From assembly GCF_014646095.1 (NCBI RefSeq), contig NZ_BMMU01000003.1, forward strand, positions 310,001-374,000: a DNA stretch of 64,000 nucleotides, written 5' to 3'. Both the position numbers and the translations under genes were made by a program. The notes beneath the pieces are model-generated. The model was not told the origin of the DNA. It ran no database searches and saw nothing but the letters and a program-made list of their open reading frames with translations. Shown here piece after piece: positions 44,243-51,703 of the stretch (position 1 is its first letter; each line of letters begins with the position of its first letter). Origin of the DNA: Streptomyces lacrimifluminis. GTDB taxonomy: Bacteria; Actinomycetota; Actinomycetes; Streptomycetales; Streptomycetaceae.

Positions 44243-45298
44243 CTATGCGAGCCCGGCGCGCTCCAGGGCGTCGGTGCCCGCCCGGAGCGAGGCGATCCGC
44301 TCGTCGAGCGTGAAGCCGGCCGGGGCGAGGGTGAGCGTGGTGACACCGGCCGCCGCATAGGCCTGCATCCGGTCGGCGATCCGGTCCACCGAGCCGAGCA
44401 GCGTCGTCTGGTCGATCAGGTCGTGCGGAATGGCGGCAGCGGCGCCCTGCTTGTCGCCGGACAGGTACTTGTCCTGGATCTCGGCGGCTTCCTTCTCGTA
44501 CCCCATGCGCTGGGCGAGCTGGTTGTAGAAGTTCTGCTTGCGGCTGCCCATGCCGCCCACGTACAGGGCGGTGTACGGCCGGAAGGTGTCGGCGAGCGTC
44601 GCCACGTCCTTGTCGTCGCCGACGGCGAGCGGCAGCGTCGGACAGACGTCGAACCCTTCGAGGCTCTTGCCGGCCTTCTCGCGCCCCGCGCGCAGGTACT
44701 GGATGGCGGTGTCCTCGATGTGCGCGGCGGACGGGAAGATGAGCAGTGCCCCGTCGGCGATCTCGCCGGTCTGTTCGAGGTTCTTGGGGCCGATCGCGGC
44801 GATGTAGAGCGGGATGTGCTCGCGCTCGGGGTGCACGGTCAGCTTGATGGGCTTGCCCGGGCCGCCGGGCAGCGGCAGCGTCCAGTGCTCACCGTCGTGG
44901 GAGAGCCGCTCACGGCTCATCGCCTTGCGTACGATCTCCACGTACTCGCGCGTACGGGAGAGCGGCTTGTCGAACTTGACGCCGTACCAGCCCTCGGAGA
45001 CCTGCGGGCCCGAGACACCGAGGCCGAGCCGGAACCGGCCGCCGGAGAGCGAGTCCAGCGTCGCGGCGGTCATCGCGGTCATCGCGGGCTGGCGGGCCGG
45101 AATCTGGAAGATGGCCGAGCCGACATCGATGCGCTCGGTCTGGGCGGCGACCCAGGTGAGCACGGTGGCCGCGTCCGAGCCGTAGGCCTCGGCGGCCCAG
45201 CAGACGGCGTATCCGAGGCGGTCGGCCTCCTGCGCGACGGCCAGATTGTCCGCGTCCATTCCGGCGCCCCAGTAGCCGAGGTTGATCCCGAGCTTCAT
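44243..45298 (-). CDS. F420-dependent LLM-class oxidoreductase
   Basis: This 351-residue luciferase-like monooxygenase-fold enzyme starts MKLGINLGYWGAGMDADN. It contains VGSAIFQIPARQPAMTAMTAATLDSLSGGRFRLGLGVSG, the F420-binding pattern of the LLM F420 family, with the non-prolyl cis-peptide region typical of the fold. C-terminal TLLGSVDRIADRMQAYAAAGVTTLTL is also typical. The substrate is unknown. It stands alone on the minus strand. Confidence 0.9.
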   Translation of the reverse strand: MKLGINLGYWGAGMDADNLAVAQEADRLGYAVCWAAEAYGSDAATVLTWVAAQTERIDVGSAIFQIPARQPAMTAMTAATLDSLSGGRFRLGLGVSGPQVSEGWYGVKFDKPLSRTREYVEIVRKAMSRERLSHDGEHWTLPLPGGPGKPIKLTVHPEREHIPLYIAAIGPKNLEQTGEIADGALLIFPSAAHIEDTAIQYLRAGREKAGKSLEGFDVCPTLPLAVGDDKDVATLADTFRPYTALYVGGMGSRKQNFYNQLAQRMGYEKEAAEIQDKYLSGDKQGAAAAIPHDLIDQTTLLGSVDRIADRMQAYAAAGVTTLTLAPAGFTLDERIASLRAGTDALERAGLA

Positions 45299-45403
45299 GG
45301 CCGATTCCCCTTACCGATCAGTAACGTCCCTTGTGCGACAGACACTAGCGCGTCGGCCTCCGGCGGCGGTGGGGCGTGGATCTCGCCGGGCCGGCACCAT
45401 CCA

Positions 45404-45475
45404 GCCCGTCCGGCGTTTGAGGACGAGGCCCCTTCAGGGCCGAAGCGGGGGTCCGGGGGCGGCAGCCCCCAGGGA
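45404..45475 (+). repeat. Second dispersed Streptomyces repeat type
   Basis: It contains CCAGCCCGTCCGGCGTTTGA, GGACGAGGCCCCTTCAGGGC and GGGGGTCCGGGGGCGGCAGC blocks, with internal hairpins GGCCCC/GGGGCC-like and GGGGGC/GCCCCC. This block order is widespread between genes in Streptomyces and differs from the four copies of the other repeat in this window. Confidence 0.65.
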
Positions 45476-45561
45476 CAGGACGGGTAGGGGCGGCGGGGGC
45501 GGGGAAACCGTTGTCCACAGGCAACCCACTTGGTCAGCTCTGGCCAGTAATCTCGGCGTTC

Positions 45562-46545
45562 ATGGAGCAGAGGCATCTCGGTCGTACCGGCCTGCGTGTG
45601 TCCCGGATCGGGCTCGGCACCCTGACATGGGGTCGGGACACCGACGAGCATGACGCCGCGGCCCTGTTGAAAGCGTTCTGGGAAGCGGGCGGAACCCTCG
45701 TCGACACCGCGGACGTGTACGGCGACGGAGAGGCCGAGTATCTGCTCGGGCAGCTCATGGAAGGGCTCGTGCCGCGCCGCGACCTGGTCATCTCGACCAA
45801 GGCCGGCAGCGTCCCCGACCCCGACCGCCGCGTCGACGGCTCCCGCGGCCACCTCCTCGCCGCCCTCGACGCCTCCCTCACCCGCCTCGGCACGGACTAC
45901 GTCGATGTCTGGCACATCCACGCGTACGACCCCGACACTCCCCTTGAGGAAACCCTCCAGGCCCTCGACCTCGCCGTCAGCAGCGGACGCGCCCGATACG
46001 CCGGCGTCTCCAACTTCTGCGGCTGGCAGCTGGCCAAGGCGGCGACCTGGCAGCTCTCGGCACCGGGCATACGTACGCGGCTGTCCAGCACGCAGCTGGA
46101 GTACTCACTGCTCCAGCGCGGCATCGAACGCGAGGTGCTGCCCGCCGCACTCGACCTGGGCGTCGGACTCCTGCCCTCCTCGCCGCTCGGCCGCGGCGTC
46201 CTGACGGGCAAGTACCGCGACTCGACCCCGGCGGACTCCCGGGGCGCCTCGGAGCATCTGGCGCCCTTCGTCGCGCCGTATCTCGACGACACGGCGAGCC
46301 GCATCGTGGACGCGGTGCGGACGGCGGCCGACGGTCTGGCGGTGACGCCGTTGCAGGTGGCGCTCGCCTGGATCCGCGACCGGCCCGGTGTGGTTGCCCC
46401 GATCGTCGGCGCGCGCAACGCGCAGCAGCTCACGGCCGCATTGTCAGTGGAGACCCTTAGTCTTCCTGACGAGATCTGCCGGGCGCTCGACGACGTGTCA
46501 GCGCCCGTGCACCGCTATCCCGATCACGACTGGAGCACGCTGTGA
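45562..46545 (+). CDS. Aldo/keto reductase
   Basis: This 327-residue NADPH-dependent AKR has a TIM barrel. The catalytic tetrad is visible: Asp/Tyr in DTADVYGDGEAE, Lys in VISTKAGS and His in DVWHIHAYD. The nucleotide end reads PIVGARNAQQL. ATG 45562 has no ribosome binding site, so the mRNA may be leaderless. The next gene overlaps its stop by GTGA and is co-translated. Confidence 0.9.
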   Translation: MEQRHLGRTGLRVSRIGLGTLTWGRDTDEHDAAALLKAFWEAGGTLVDTADVYGDGEAEYLLGQLMEGLVPRRDLVISTKAGSVPDPDRRVDGSRGHLLAALDASLTRLGTDYVDVWHIHAYDPDTPLEETLQALDLAVSSGRARYAGVSNFCGWQLAKAATWQLSAPGIRTRLSSTQLEYSLLQRGIEREVLPAALDLGVGLLPSSPLGRGVLTGKYRDSTPADSRGASEHLAPFVAPYLDDTASRIVDAVRTAADGLAVTPLQVALAWIRDRPGVVAPIVGARNAQQLTAALSVETLSLPDEICRALDDVSAPVHRYPDHDWSTL

Positions 46546-48779
46546 CCACGGAGCCCGACACCACGGAGGAAGCCGAGCCGGGGACCCCGGGCGCCGCCGA
46601 GGAGGCCGCCCAGGACACGGCGGACGATTCGTCGACCGAGACCACCGATCGGACCGAGACCACCGAAAGTACAGACGCCGGGCAGCCGTCCGAGGCCGAG
46701 GCCGAGCTGGCCGCTCAGCGGGAGCTCCGGGAGCGGATCGAGCGGCGCAAGGCCGAGAAGAAGGGGCCGATCGCGAGCGGCACCAAGCTCAGCGGTACGG
46801 CCGCCGATCTGATGGCGGCCGTCCGGGCCGTGGAGAGCGGGGAGAAGCCCGCGGCGGCCATCGCCTTCCGCACACCGGAATCCTGGCCCACGGCCGGACC
46901 AGGAGCCCTTTCCGCCCGCCCATCGGCTTCCCCTTCCCCCGCCGCCGCCTCGGCCGTTCCCGCACGGCGGCCCCAGCCGGCCGCACCCGTCGCCGGCGAC
47001 CCGGTAGCCACCGAGGCCGTGCGGGGCGTCCTGGCCGAAGGTGGCGCGCCGGACACGCTCGCGCCGCAGGTGGTGTCCGCCCTCGGCGACGGAGCGGACG
47101 GGCAACTGCGCGCGGATCCCTGGCAGTTGCTCCGGGTCGCCGGAGTGCGGCCCGAGCAGGCCGACGGGTTCGCCCGGGCGCTGCTCGGCGCCGAGTGCGG
47201 TCCGGACGACGAGCGGCGGGGCCGGGCGCTCACGGTGTGGCTGCTGGAGCAGGCCGCCCTGGCCGGACACACGGTGCTGGACGCCTCCGCCCTGACCGCC
47301 GCACTCACCCAGCGCGCCGTGCCCGACCCGGACACCGCCGTACAGAGCACGGTCGCGGAGGGCGAGGCACTGGAGTTCCAGGACGCGGTCGAGGAAGCCG
47401 CAGGGCCCGCGGCGAACGGACAGGACGACGAGGACGACGAGGGCCGTGAGGACAGCGAGGCCGCCGAGCGACCCGTTCGCGTGCTCATCGGGCTGGAGCG
47501 GTACGCGCTCGCCGAGGAGAGCCTCGCCGACGGGCTCGCACGGATCGTCAACTCGCTGCCCAAGGAGGCGTCCGAGGACTGGGAGTCGTCGGCCGGGGCG
47601 TCGGGCTCCGGTTCCGCTGCCGAGTTGGTCCGTGCCGTCGCCGGGCACGGGCTCGTGCTGCACACGGGCGGTGACGCGGCGCGCGCCGAACCGGCCGCCC
47701 TCGTCGCCGCCGCCCGTTCCCTGGGCCTGCGGGTCTGCGCGGCGGCACACACACCCGACGGGCGCCGCCGTTTCGCGGCACTTCTCGCGCCCGAGGACAC
47801 CTCCGACACGGAGTCGGGGTGGGAATCCGTCGTCACCGTCGCGGGACTGCTGGCCGGGGCCGAGGGGCCCGGGCGGGACGCCGAGGGGGCGTTCGAACTC
47901 GACCTGCTGGTCGTGCTGGACGCACCGCAGCTCGACGTGGAGAGCGCGGCGATGGTCGTGGAGTCACTGCCCGACGGCGCCAGGCTGCTGCTGAGCGGTG
48001 ATCCGGCGGTCCTGTGGTCGGCCGGGCCGGGGCGGGTCTTCGCCGATCTGCTCGCCGCACGCGCGTGCCCGCACGTCGTCTCGCGCACGCCCGATCCCGG
48101 CCCGATCGGCGAACTCGTCTCGGGTGTCTCCGTCGGCGAGCTGACCCAGGTCGAGGCGCCGGGCAAGGAGGTCGTGATCGTCCCCGTACGGGACGCGGGC
48201 GAGGCGGTGCACCGGACCGTGCAGCTCGTCGCGGACTCGGTGCCCAGGGCACTCGGTGTGCCGCCGGAGCAGACCCAGGTGATCACGCCGGGGCACGGCG
48301 GCGCGGCGGGCACGCGCGCCCTCAACTCCGCCCTCAAGGAACGGCTGAACCCCGGCCCGGGCCGCTTCGGCGGCTTCGACCCGGGCGACCGGATCGCGTA
48401 CTCCCCGGCGCCGGGACGGACGGTGCCGGGACAGGTCGTCAAGGCCGACGCGGAAGGACTGCACCTGGAGTGCGGCGGCGCCCCCGTCGTCGTACCGAAG
48501 GAGCGGGTCGAGCTGAGCGTGCGGCACGGGTGGGCGCTCACCGCGCACCAGGCGGTCGGGCTGCACTGGCCGGCCGCCGTCGTCGTACTGCCCGGGGACG
48601 CGGCCCCGTCGCTGACCCGGCCTTGGGTCTACACGGCCTTCGGCCGGGCGGAGCGTCATCTCTCCGTGGTGCACGGCGTGGACCAGGCGCTGCCCCGCGC
48701 GGTCGCGGAGGTCCCGGCGAAGGCCCGTACGACACGGCTGCCGGGCCTGCTCGGAGCCCAGGTGCAGCCGACCGCCTGA
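46542..48779 (+). CDS. RecD2-like protein with lost ATPase motifs
   Basis: This 745-residue protein has an acidic, disordered N-terminus (about 1-130), helix-hairpin-helix-like repeats in the middle (LLRVAGVRPEQADGFARALLG) and a superfamily 1 helicase-like C-terminal half. The Walker A position reads LHTGGDAARAEP (374-385) instead of GxPGTGKT. The Walker B position reads VVLDAPQ (457-463) instead of DEAS, so the catalytic Glu is absent. Later segments still follow RecD2: LLLSGDPAVLWSAGPGRVFADLL, AHQAVGLHWPAAVVVLP and YTAFGRAERHLSVVHG. It is probably a non-catalytic scaffold or DNA-binding factor. GTG overlaps the AKR stop. Confidence 0.8.
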   Translation: MTTEPDTTEEAEPGTPGAAEEAAQDTADDSSTETTDRTETTESTDAGQPSEAEAELAAQRELRERIERRKAEKKGPIASGTKLSGTAADLMAAVRAVESGEKPAAAIAFRTPESWPTAGPGALSARPSASPSPAAASAVPARRPQPAAPVAGDPVATEAVRGVLAEGGAPDTLAPQVVSALGDGADGQLRADPWQLLRVAGVRPEQADGFARALLGAECGPDDERRGRALTVWLLEQAALAGHTVLDASALTAALTQRAVPDPDTAVQSTVAEGEALEFQDAVEEAAGPAANGQDDEDDEGREDSEAAERPVRVLIGLERYALAEESLADGLARIVNSLPKEASEDWESSAGASGSGSAAELVRAVAGHGLVLHTGGDAARAEPAALVAAARSLGLRVCAAAHTPDGRRRFAALLAPEDTSDTESGWESVVTVAGLLAGAEGPGRDAEGAFELDLLVVLDAPQLDVESAAMVVESLPDGARLLLSGDPAVLWSAGPGRVFADLLAARACPHVVSRTPDPGPIGELVSGVSVGELTQVEAPGKEVVIVPVRDAGEAVHRTVQLVADSVPRALGVPPEQTQVITPGHGGAAGTRALNSALKERLNPGPGRFGGFDPGDRIAYSPAPGRTVPGQVVKADAEGLHLECGGAPVVVPKERVELSVRHGWALTAHQAVGLHWPAAVVVLPGDAAPSLTRPWVYTAFGRAERHLSVVHGVDQALPRAVAEVPAKARTTRLPGLLGAQVQPTA

Positions 48780-48792
48780 GCGGGCGGGGCGG

Positions 48793-48824
48793 GCGAGCGA
48801 GCGAGCGAGCGAGCGAGCGAGCGA
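48793..48824 (+). repeat. GCGA tetranucleotide repeat (8 copies)
   Basis: Eight perfect GCGA units follow the RecD2-like stop codon. Such a tract is prone to slippage and may vary between strains. Confidence 0.9.
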
Positions 48825-48831
48825 GGACGAA

Positions 48832-48880
48832 CGACGGCGGCGGTCATGGGAAGCCCTGCTTCCCATGACCGCCGCCGTCG
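48832..48880. terminator. Bidirectional terminator, 23-bp stem
   Basis: Perfect 23-bp arms (48832-48854, 48858-48880) surround a 3-base loop, between convergent genes. Confidence 0.9.
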
Positions 48881-48901
48881 GCACATCCGGTCGCCGACCG
48901 G

Positions 48902-49618
48902 TTAGCGCAGGCGATCGGCGTCCAGTGGTTCCAGGTCCTCGTCCTCGTCCAGGCCCGCCGCCACCAGGTCGGGATCGAGGGCGTCCTCCAGCAGGTCGTC
49001 GTCCTCGATGACGTCGTCGGCGTCGTCGTCGAAGACCGCGCTGACGTCGAAACGGCAGACCACCCGCTCCGCGTCGACCTGGTCGAAGGGAGCCTCCAGC
49101 CACTCGCCGGGGTCGGTCGGCTCGTCCGCGGCCGTCACCCACAGTGTGGAGTCCGCCTCCTCAAGGCCGAACTCCTTGTGCCGGGAGGCGATCTCGTCCG
49201 GCTCGAACTCGCCGAACAGGATGCCCAGCGCCCCATGCACCGTGCCGGAGGCCTCGGTGCCCTCGTCGTCCACGGCCTCCACCCGCTGTGCGTGCGCCAG
49301 CAGCCGCCGCGGCTCCACCACGGCGTAGTCGCGGCGGATGAGCACACTCAGCGCGTTCGGCTCCTCGGGGCCCGCGTACGGCGGCAGCGCGTCGTCCGAA
49401 CCCGGGATCTCGAAGGGGGTGACCTCGTCGTAACGGTCGTAGAGCAGCTCGTCGTACACCTCGGCGGCAGCGGCCAACTGGTTGAACGCCTCATAGACAT
49501 CGGGGTCGTCCTCCCCCGACCGGCGTTCGACCGCCGCCAGGTGGCGGTCGAGCGCGGTCTTGACCGCCTCGGCGGCGGCGCGTACCTCGGCAGCGGTGGG
49601 CTGCGCAGCATCAGACAT
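48902..49618 (-). CDS. Acidic conserved hypothetical protein
   Basis: This 238-residue protein starts MSDAAQPTAAEVRAAAEAVK. It is helical at the N-terminus (about 1-70), has a central region LSVLIRRDYAVVEPRRLLAHA and a very acidic C-terminal tail (DDDADDVIEDDDLLEDALD). ATG 49618 was chosen for the conserved start; the longer frame is unlikely. I know it only as a conserved Streptomyces protein next to a DUF5703 gene, with which it is divergent. Function unknown. Confidence 0.75.
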   Translation of the reverse strand: MSDAAQPTAAEVRAAAEAVKTALDRHLAAVERRSGEDDPDVYEAFNQLAAAAEVYDELLYDRYDEVTPFEIPGSDDALPPYAGPEEPNALSVLIRRDYAVVEPRRLLAHAQRVEAVDDEGTEASGTVHGALGILFGEFEPDEIASRHKEFGLEEADSTLWVTAADEPTDPGEWLEAPFDQVDAERVVCRFDVSAVFDDDADDVIEDDDLLEDALDPDLVAAGLDEDEDLEPLDADRLR

Positions 49619-49665
49619 AGTGCAGACGCTATCCGTACCGGGCCTCTGCCCGCACAATAGATGCG

Positions 49666-49854
49666 ATGCCGGAATACGAATTTGTCGACGTGTACGTACC
49701 ACGCGGGGTCACCCGCAAGGAGGCCACACGTCTGCTCACGGACCATGCCGAGTACGGACACTGGGAGTTGGACCGCCTGAGCCTGCTGCGCGACGGCAGC
49801 CGCAGGGTGCGGTTGCGTCGGCGGATCATCCGCCAGGTACGGGCCACGTGGTGA
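49666..49854 (+). CDS. DUF5703 small basic protein
   Basis: This 62-residue protein reads MPEYEFVDVYVPRGVTRKEA at its start and ends in a basic RRVRLRRRIIRQVRA tail. It is a small conserved actinobacterial family of unknown function. Short divergent spacing (47 bases) with the acidic protein gene suggests a shared promoter region. A long perfect hairpin follows at once. Confidence 0.82.
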   Translation: MPEYEFVDVYVPRGVTRKEATRLLTDHAEYGHWELDRLSLLRDGSRRVRLRRRIIRQVRATW

Positions 49855-49856
49855 GA

Positions 49857-49919
49857 TGACGTCGCGGAAACGGAGCGGGCCCCGCAGTCTGCGGGGCCCG
49901 CTCCGTTTCCGCGACGTCA
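49857..49919. terminator. Terminator with 31-bp perfect inverted repeat
   Basis: Arms 49857-49887 and 49889-49919 are exactly complementary with a single central base. It lies between the convergent DUF5703 and long-chaplin genes. Confidence 0.92.
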
Positions 49920-49972
49920 CCGGGTGACCGCGCGGCGCATTCCTCCCGTGCGTACGGGATCCCCGTACGGCT

Positions 49973-51112
49973 CTACGCCGAGGCGCGTGCCTTGCGGTAG
50001 AGGACGGTGCCCGCGAGCAGCATGCCCGCGCCCACCGGCAGGGCGACACCCAGCGGCAGGTCACCACCGGTGTGCGCGAGCTGCGCGGCGGCCCGGGGCT
50101 GCGGAACGGTCGGCGCACCGCTCTGGTCGACGTACGTGGGGCCGGCCGGAGGCGTCACACCGTGCGCGGTACTGGGCGGTGCGAGCGGCGACACCGGCTG
50201 GGTCGGGGTTCCCGGGGGTCCCGGCTGCGAGGGGCCGCCCGGAAGCTGGGGGCTTTCCGGCTGCTGCGGCTTTCCGGGCGGGGGCGGGGTCTCGTGACCG
50301 TAGCCCGGAGTCTCGTGACCGTAGCCGGGAGGCGGGCACGGCTCGTCGGTCTCCGGGGGCGGCGCCGGGTGGCCGCCGCCCGCGTGCTCCCCGGTGTTCG
50401 AGCAGTCGTTGCCCGTCACCGCGTTGCCGATGCCGATGACGTCGACGCTGTTGCCGCAGAGGTTGACCGGTGCGTCGACCGGGGCCTCCACGTGGTTGCC
50501 GGAACCGACGCCCGGCGAGTCGGTGGCGTATCCGCCGGCGTACGAGCCCTCCCAACCGTGCCAGTCGGCCCAGTCACCGGAGCCGCCGTGGCCGCCGGGG
50601 CTGCCCGGGTACCCGAAGCCACCCGGGGTGCCCGAGTCGCCGTACCAGCTCTGGCCGCCGTACCCGTCGTGACCGTTGTAGCCGCCGTACCCTCCGGGTG
50701 AGCCGTGGCCGCCGGACGAGCCGTGCCCGGCGTAACCGCCGGACGAGCCGTGACCTCCCTGGCCGCCATGGGTGCCCTGGTTGCCGTGACCACCGTGCTG
50801 GTCCTGGTTGCCCTGGTTTCCGTGTCCGCCCGGTGAGCCGTGACCGCCGCTGTCCTTGCCGCCGCCTCCGCCGTTGGCGCACTTGTTGCCCATCGCCGGG
50901 TTGAGCAGGCCGACGCCGCTCACGGTGTTGCCGCAGGCGTTGACCGGCACGCTCACCGGCGCACTCACCGTGTTGCCGGACAGCACGCCCGGTGAGTTGG
51001 AGGCGGCGCTGTTCGCACCCGAGTCCGCGTGCGCCTGGCCGCCGCCGGCGGCGGCCATCACGCCTGTCGCCGCCGCCACGGTCATCAGGCCCTTGCGAGT
51101 GACCTCTCGCAT
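49973..51112 (-). CDS. chpC: Long chaplin with two domains and sorting signal
   Basis: This 379-residue cell-wall anchored chaplin has a signal peptide (1-29, ending AHA), a first chaplin domain (about 31-80, C60 and C78), a Gly/His/Ser-rich linker (81-196), a second chaplin domain (about 197-240, C219 and C237), a Pro-rich wall spacer and an LAHTG sortase E signal (345-349), then a hydrophobic helix and basic tail. Chaplins assemble into amyloid films that let aerial hyphae escape water. Position next to the short chaplin matches ChpC/ChpH order in S. coelicolor. The linker is longer than I expect for ChpA-C. ATG 51112. Confidence 0.9.
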   Translation of the reverse strand: MREVTRKGLMTVAAATGVMAAAGGGQAHADSGANSAASNSPGVLSGNTVSAPVSVPVNACGNTVSGVGLLNPAMGNKCANGGGGGKDSGGHGSPGGHGNQGNQDQHGGHGNQGTHGGQGGHGSSGGYAGHGSSGGHGSPGGYGGYNGHDGYGGQSWYGDSGTPGGFGYPGSPGGHGGSGDWADWHGWEGSYAGGYATDSPGVGSGNHVEAPVDAPVNLCGNSVDVIGIGNAVTGNDCSNTGEHAGGGHPAPPPETDEPCPPPGYGHETPGYGHETPPPPGKPQQPESPQLPGGPSQPGPPGTPTQPVSPLAPPSTAHGVTPPAGPTYVDQSGAPTVPQPRAAAQLAHTGGDLPLGVALPVGAGMLLAGTVLYRKARASA

Positions 51113-51160
51113 TGCTGCATCCCTGCCTTCACATGATGTGTCGTGAACCTTCCGGAACGA

Positions 51161-51241
51161 CCTGTCGGCCCCGGAGCGCAGAAAGCGTTCCGGGGCCGAC
51201 AGGCTCAGACTCGCTGGGAGTCAGAACCTCACGAAGTGAGG
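51161..51241 (-). terminator. Three stacked hairpins after chpH
   Basis: A 19-bp stem with one G-T pair (51161-51179, 51185-51203), then GACTC/GAGTC (51208-51222) and CCTCAC/GTGAGG (51227-51241), lie in the chpC-chpH intergenic gap. They should end or stabilise the chpH transcript. Confidence 0.75.
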
Positions 51242-51248
51242 TGCGGCA

Positions 51249-51482
51249 TCAGTTGTTGACGCAGGTGTTGCCGAAGGCGGGGTTCAGCAGCCCGATCACG
51301 GAGATCGTGTTGCCGCAGACGTTCACCGGGACGTGAACGGGAACCTGAACGACGTTGCCGGACAGAACACCCGGGGAGTGCACGGCAGCACCCTGGGCAC
51401 CCGCATCGGCGACGGCCAGGCCCGCACCCGCGAGAACCAGACCACCAGTGGCAGCCGCAGCGGCGACGATCTTCTTGATCAT
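51249..51482 (-). CDS. chpH: Short chaplin
   Basis: This 77-residue secreted amyloid protein has a signal peptide (1-26, ending AVADA) and a single chaplin domain. The SPGVLSGN and NVCGNTISVIGLLNPAFGN elements and the two cysteines (C56, C74) are the family hallmarks. ATG 51482 has AAGGAG close upstream. Short chaplins of this type are expressed early and are used in aerial growth. I could not pick a BldN-type promoter with confidence in the 221 bases upstream, which contain nothing else obvious. Confidence 0.95.
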   Translation of the reverse strand: MIKKIVAAAAATGGLVLAGAGLAVADAGAQGAAVHSPGVLSGNVVQVPVHVPVNVCGNTISVIGLLNPAFGNTCVNN

Positions 51483-51703
51483 TATTTTCTCCTTGTTGGC
51501 AATGCGATCCCGAGTAGCGGACCGCATCACCAGTAACGAGGAGGAGGCATTAGGGCTACGACCCTATGAGCGCATTCACTCTTCTCAGTCAGCCACGCAC
51601 ACGCGGACGATTATTGGAGTGTCGTTCAATCGGGTAATTCCGGGCGGATCCACGGCTGTTGGGAATGCGGCAGACCCCCGGGAACACAGGCCCGGCACGG
51701 GAT

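Noticed and set aside
48793..48824. CRISPR-like repeat array
   Set aside because: The repeat units are 4 bases with no spacers. No other regularly spaced repeats of 25-40 bases exist in the window, and no cas genes besides the nuclease, which has a housekeeping context.
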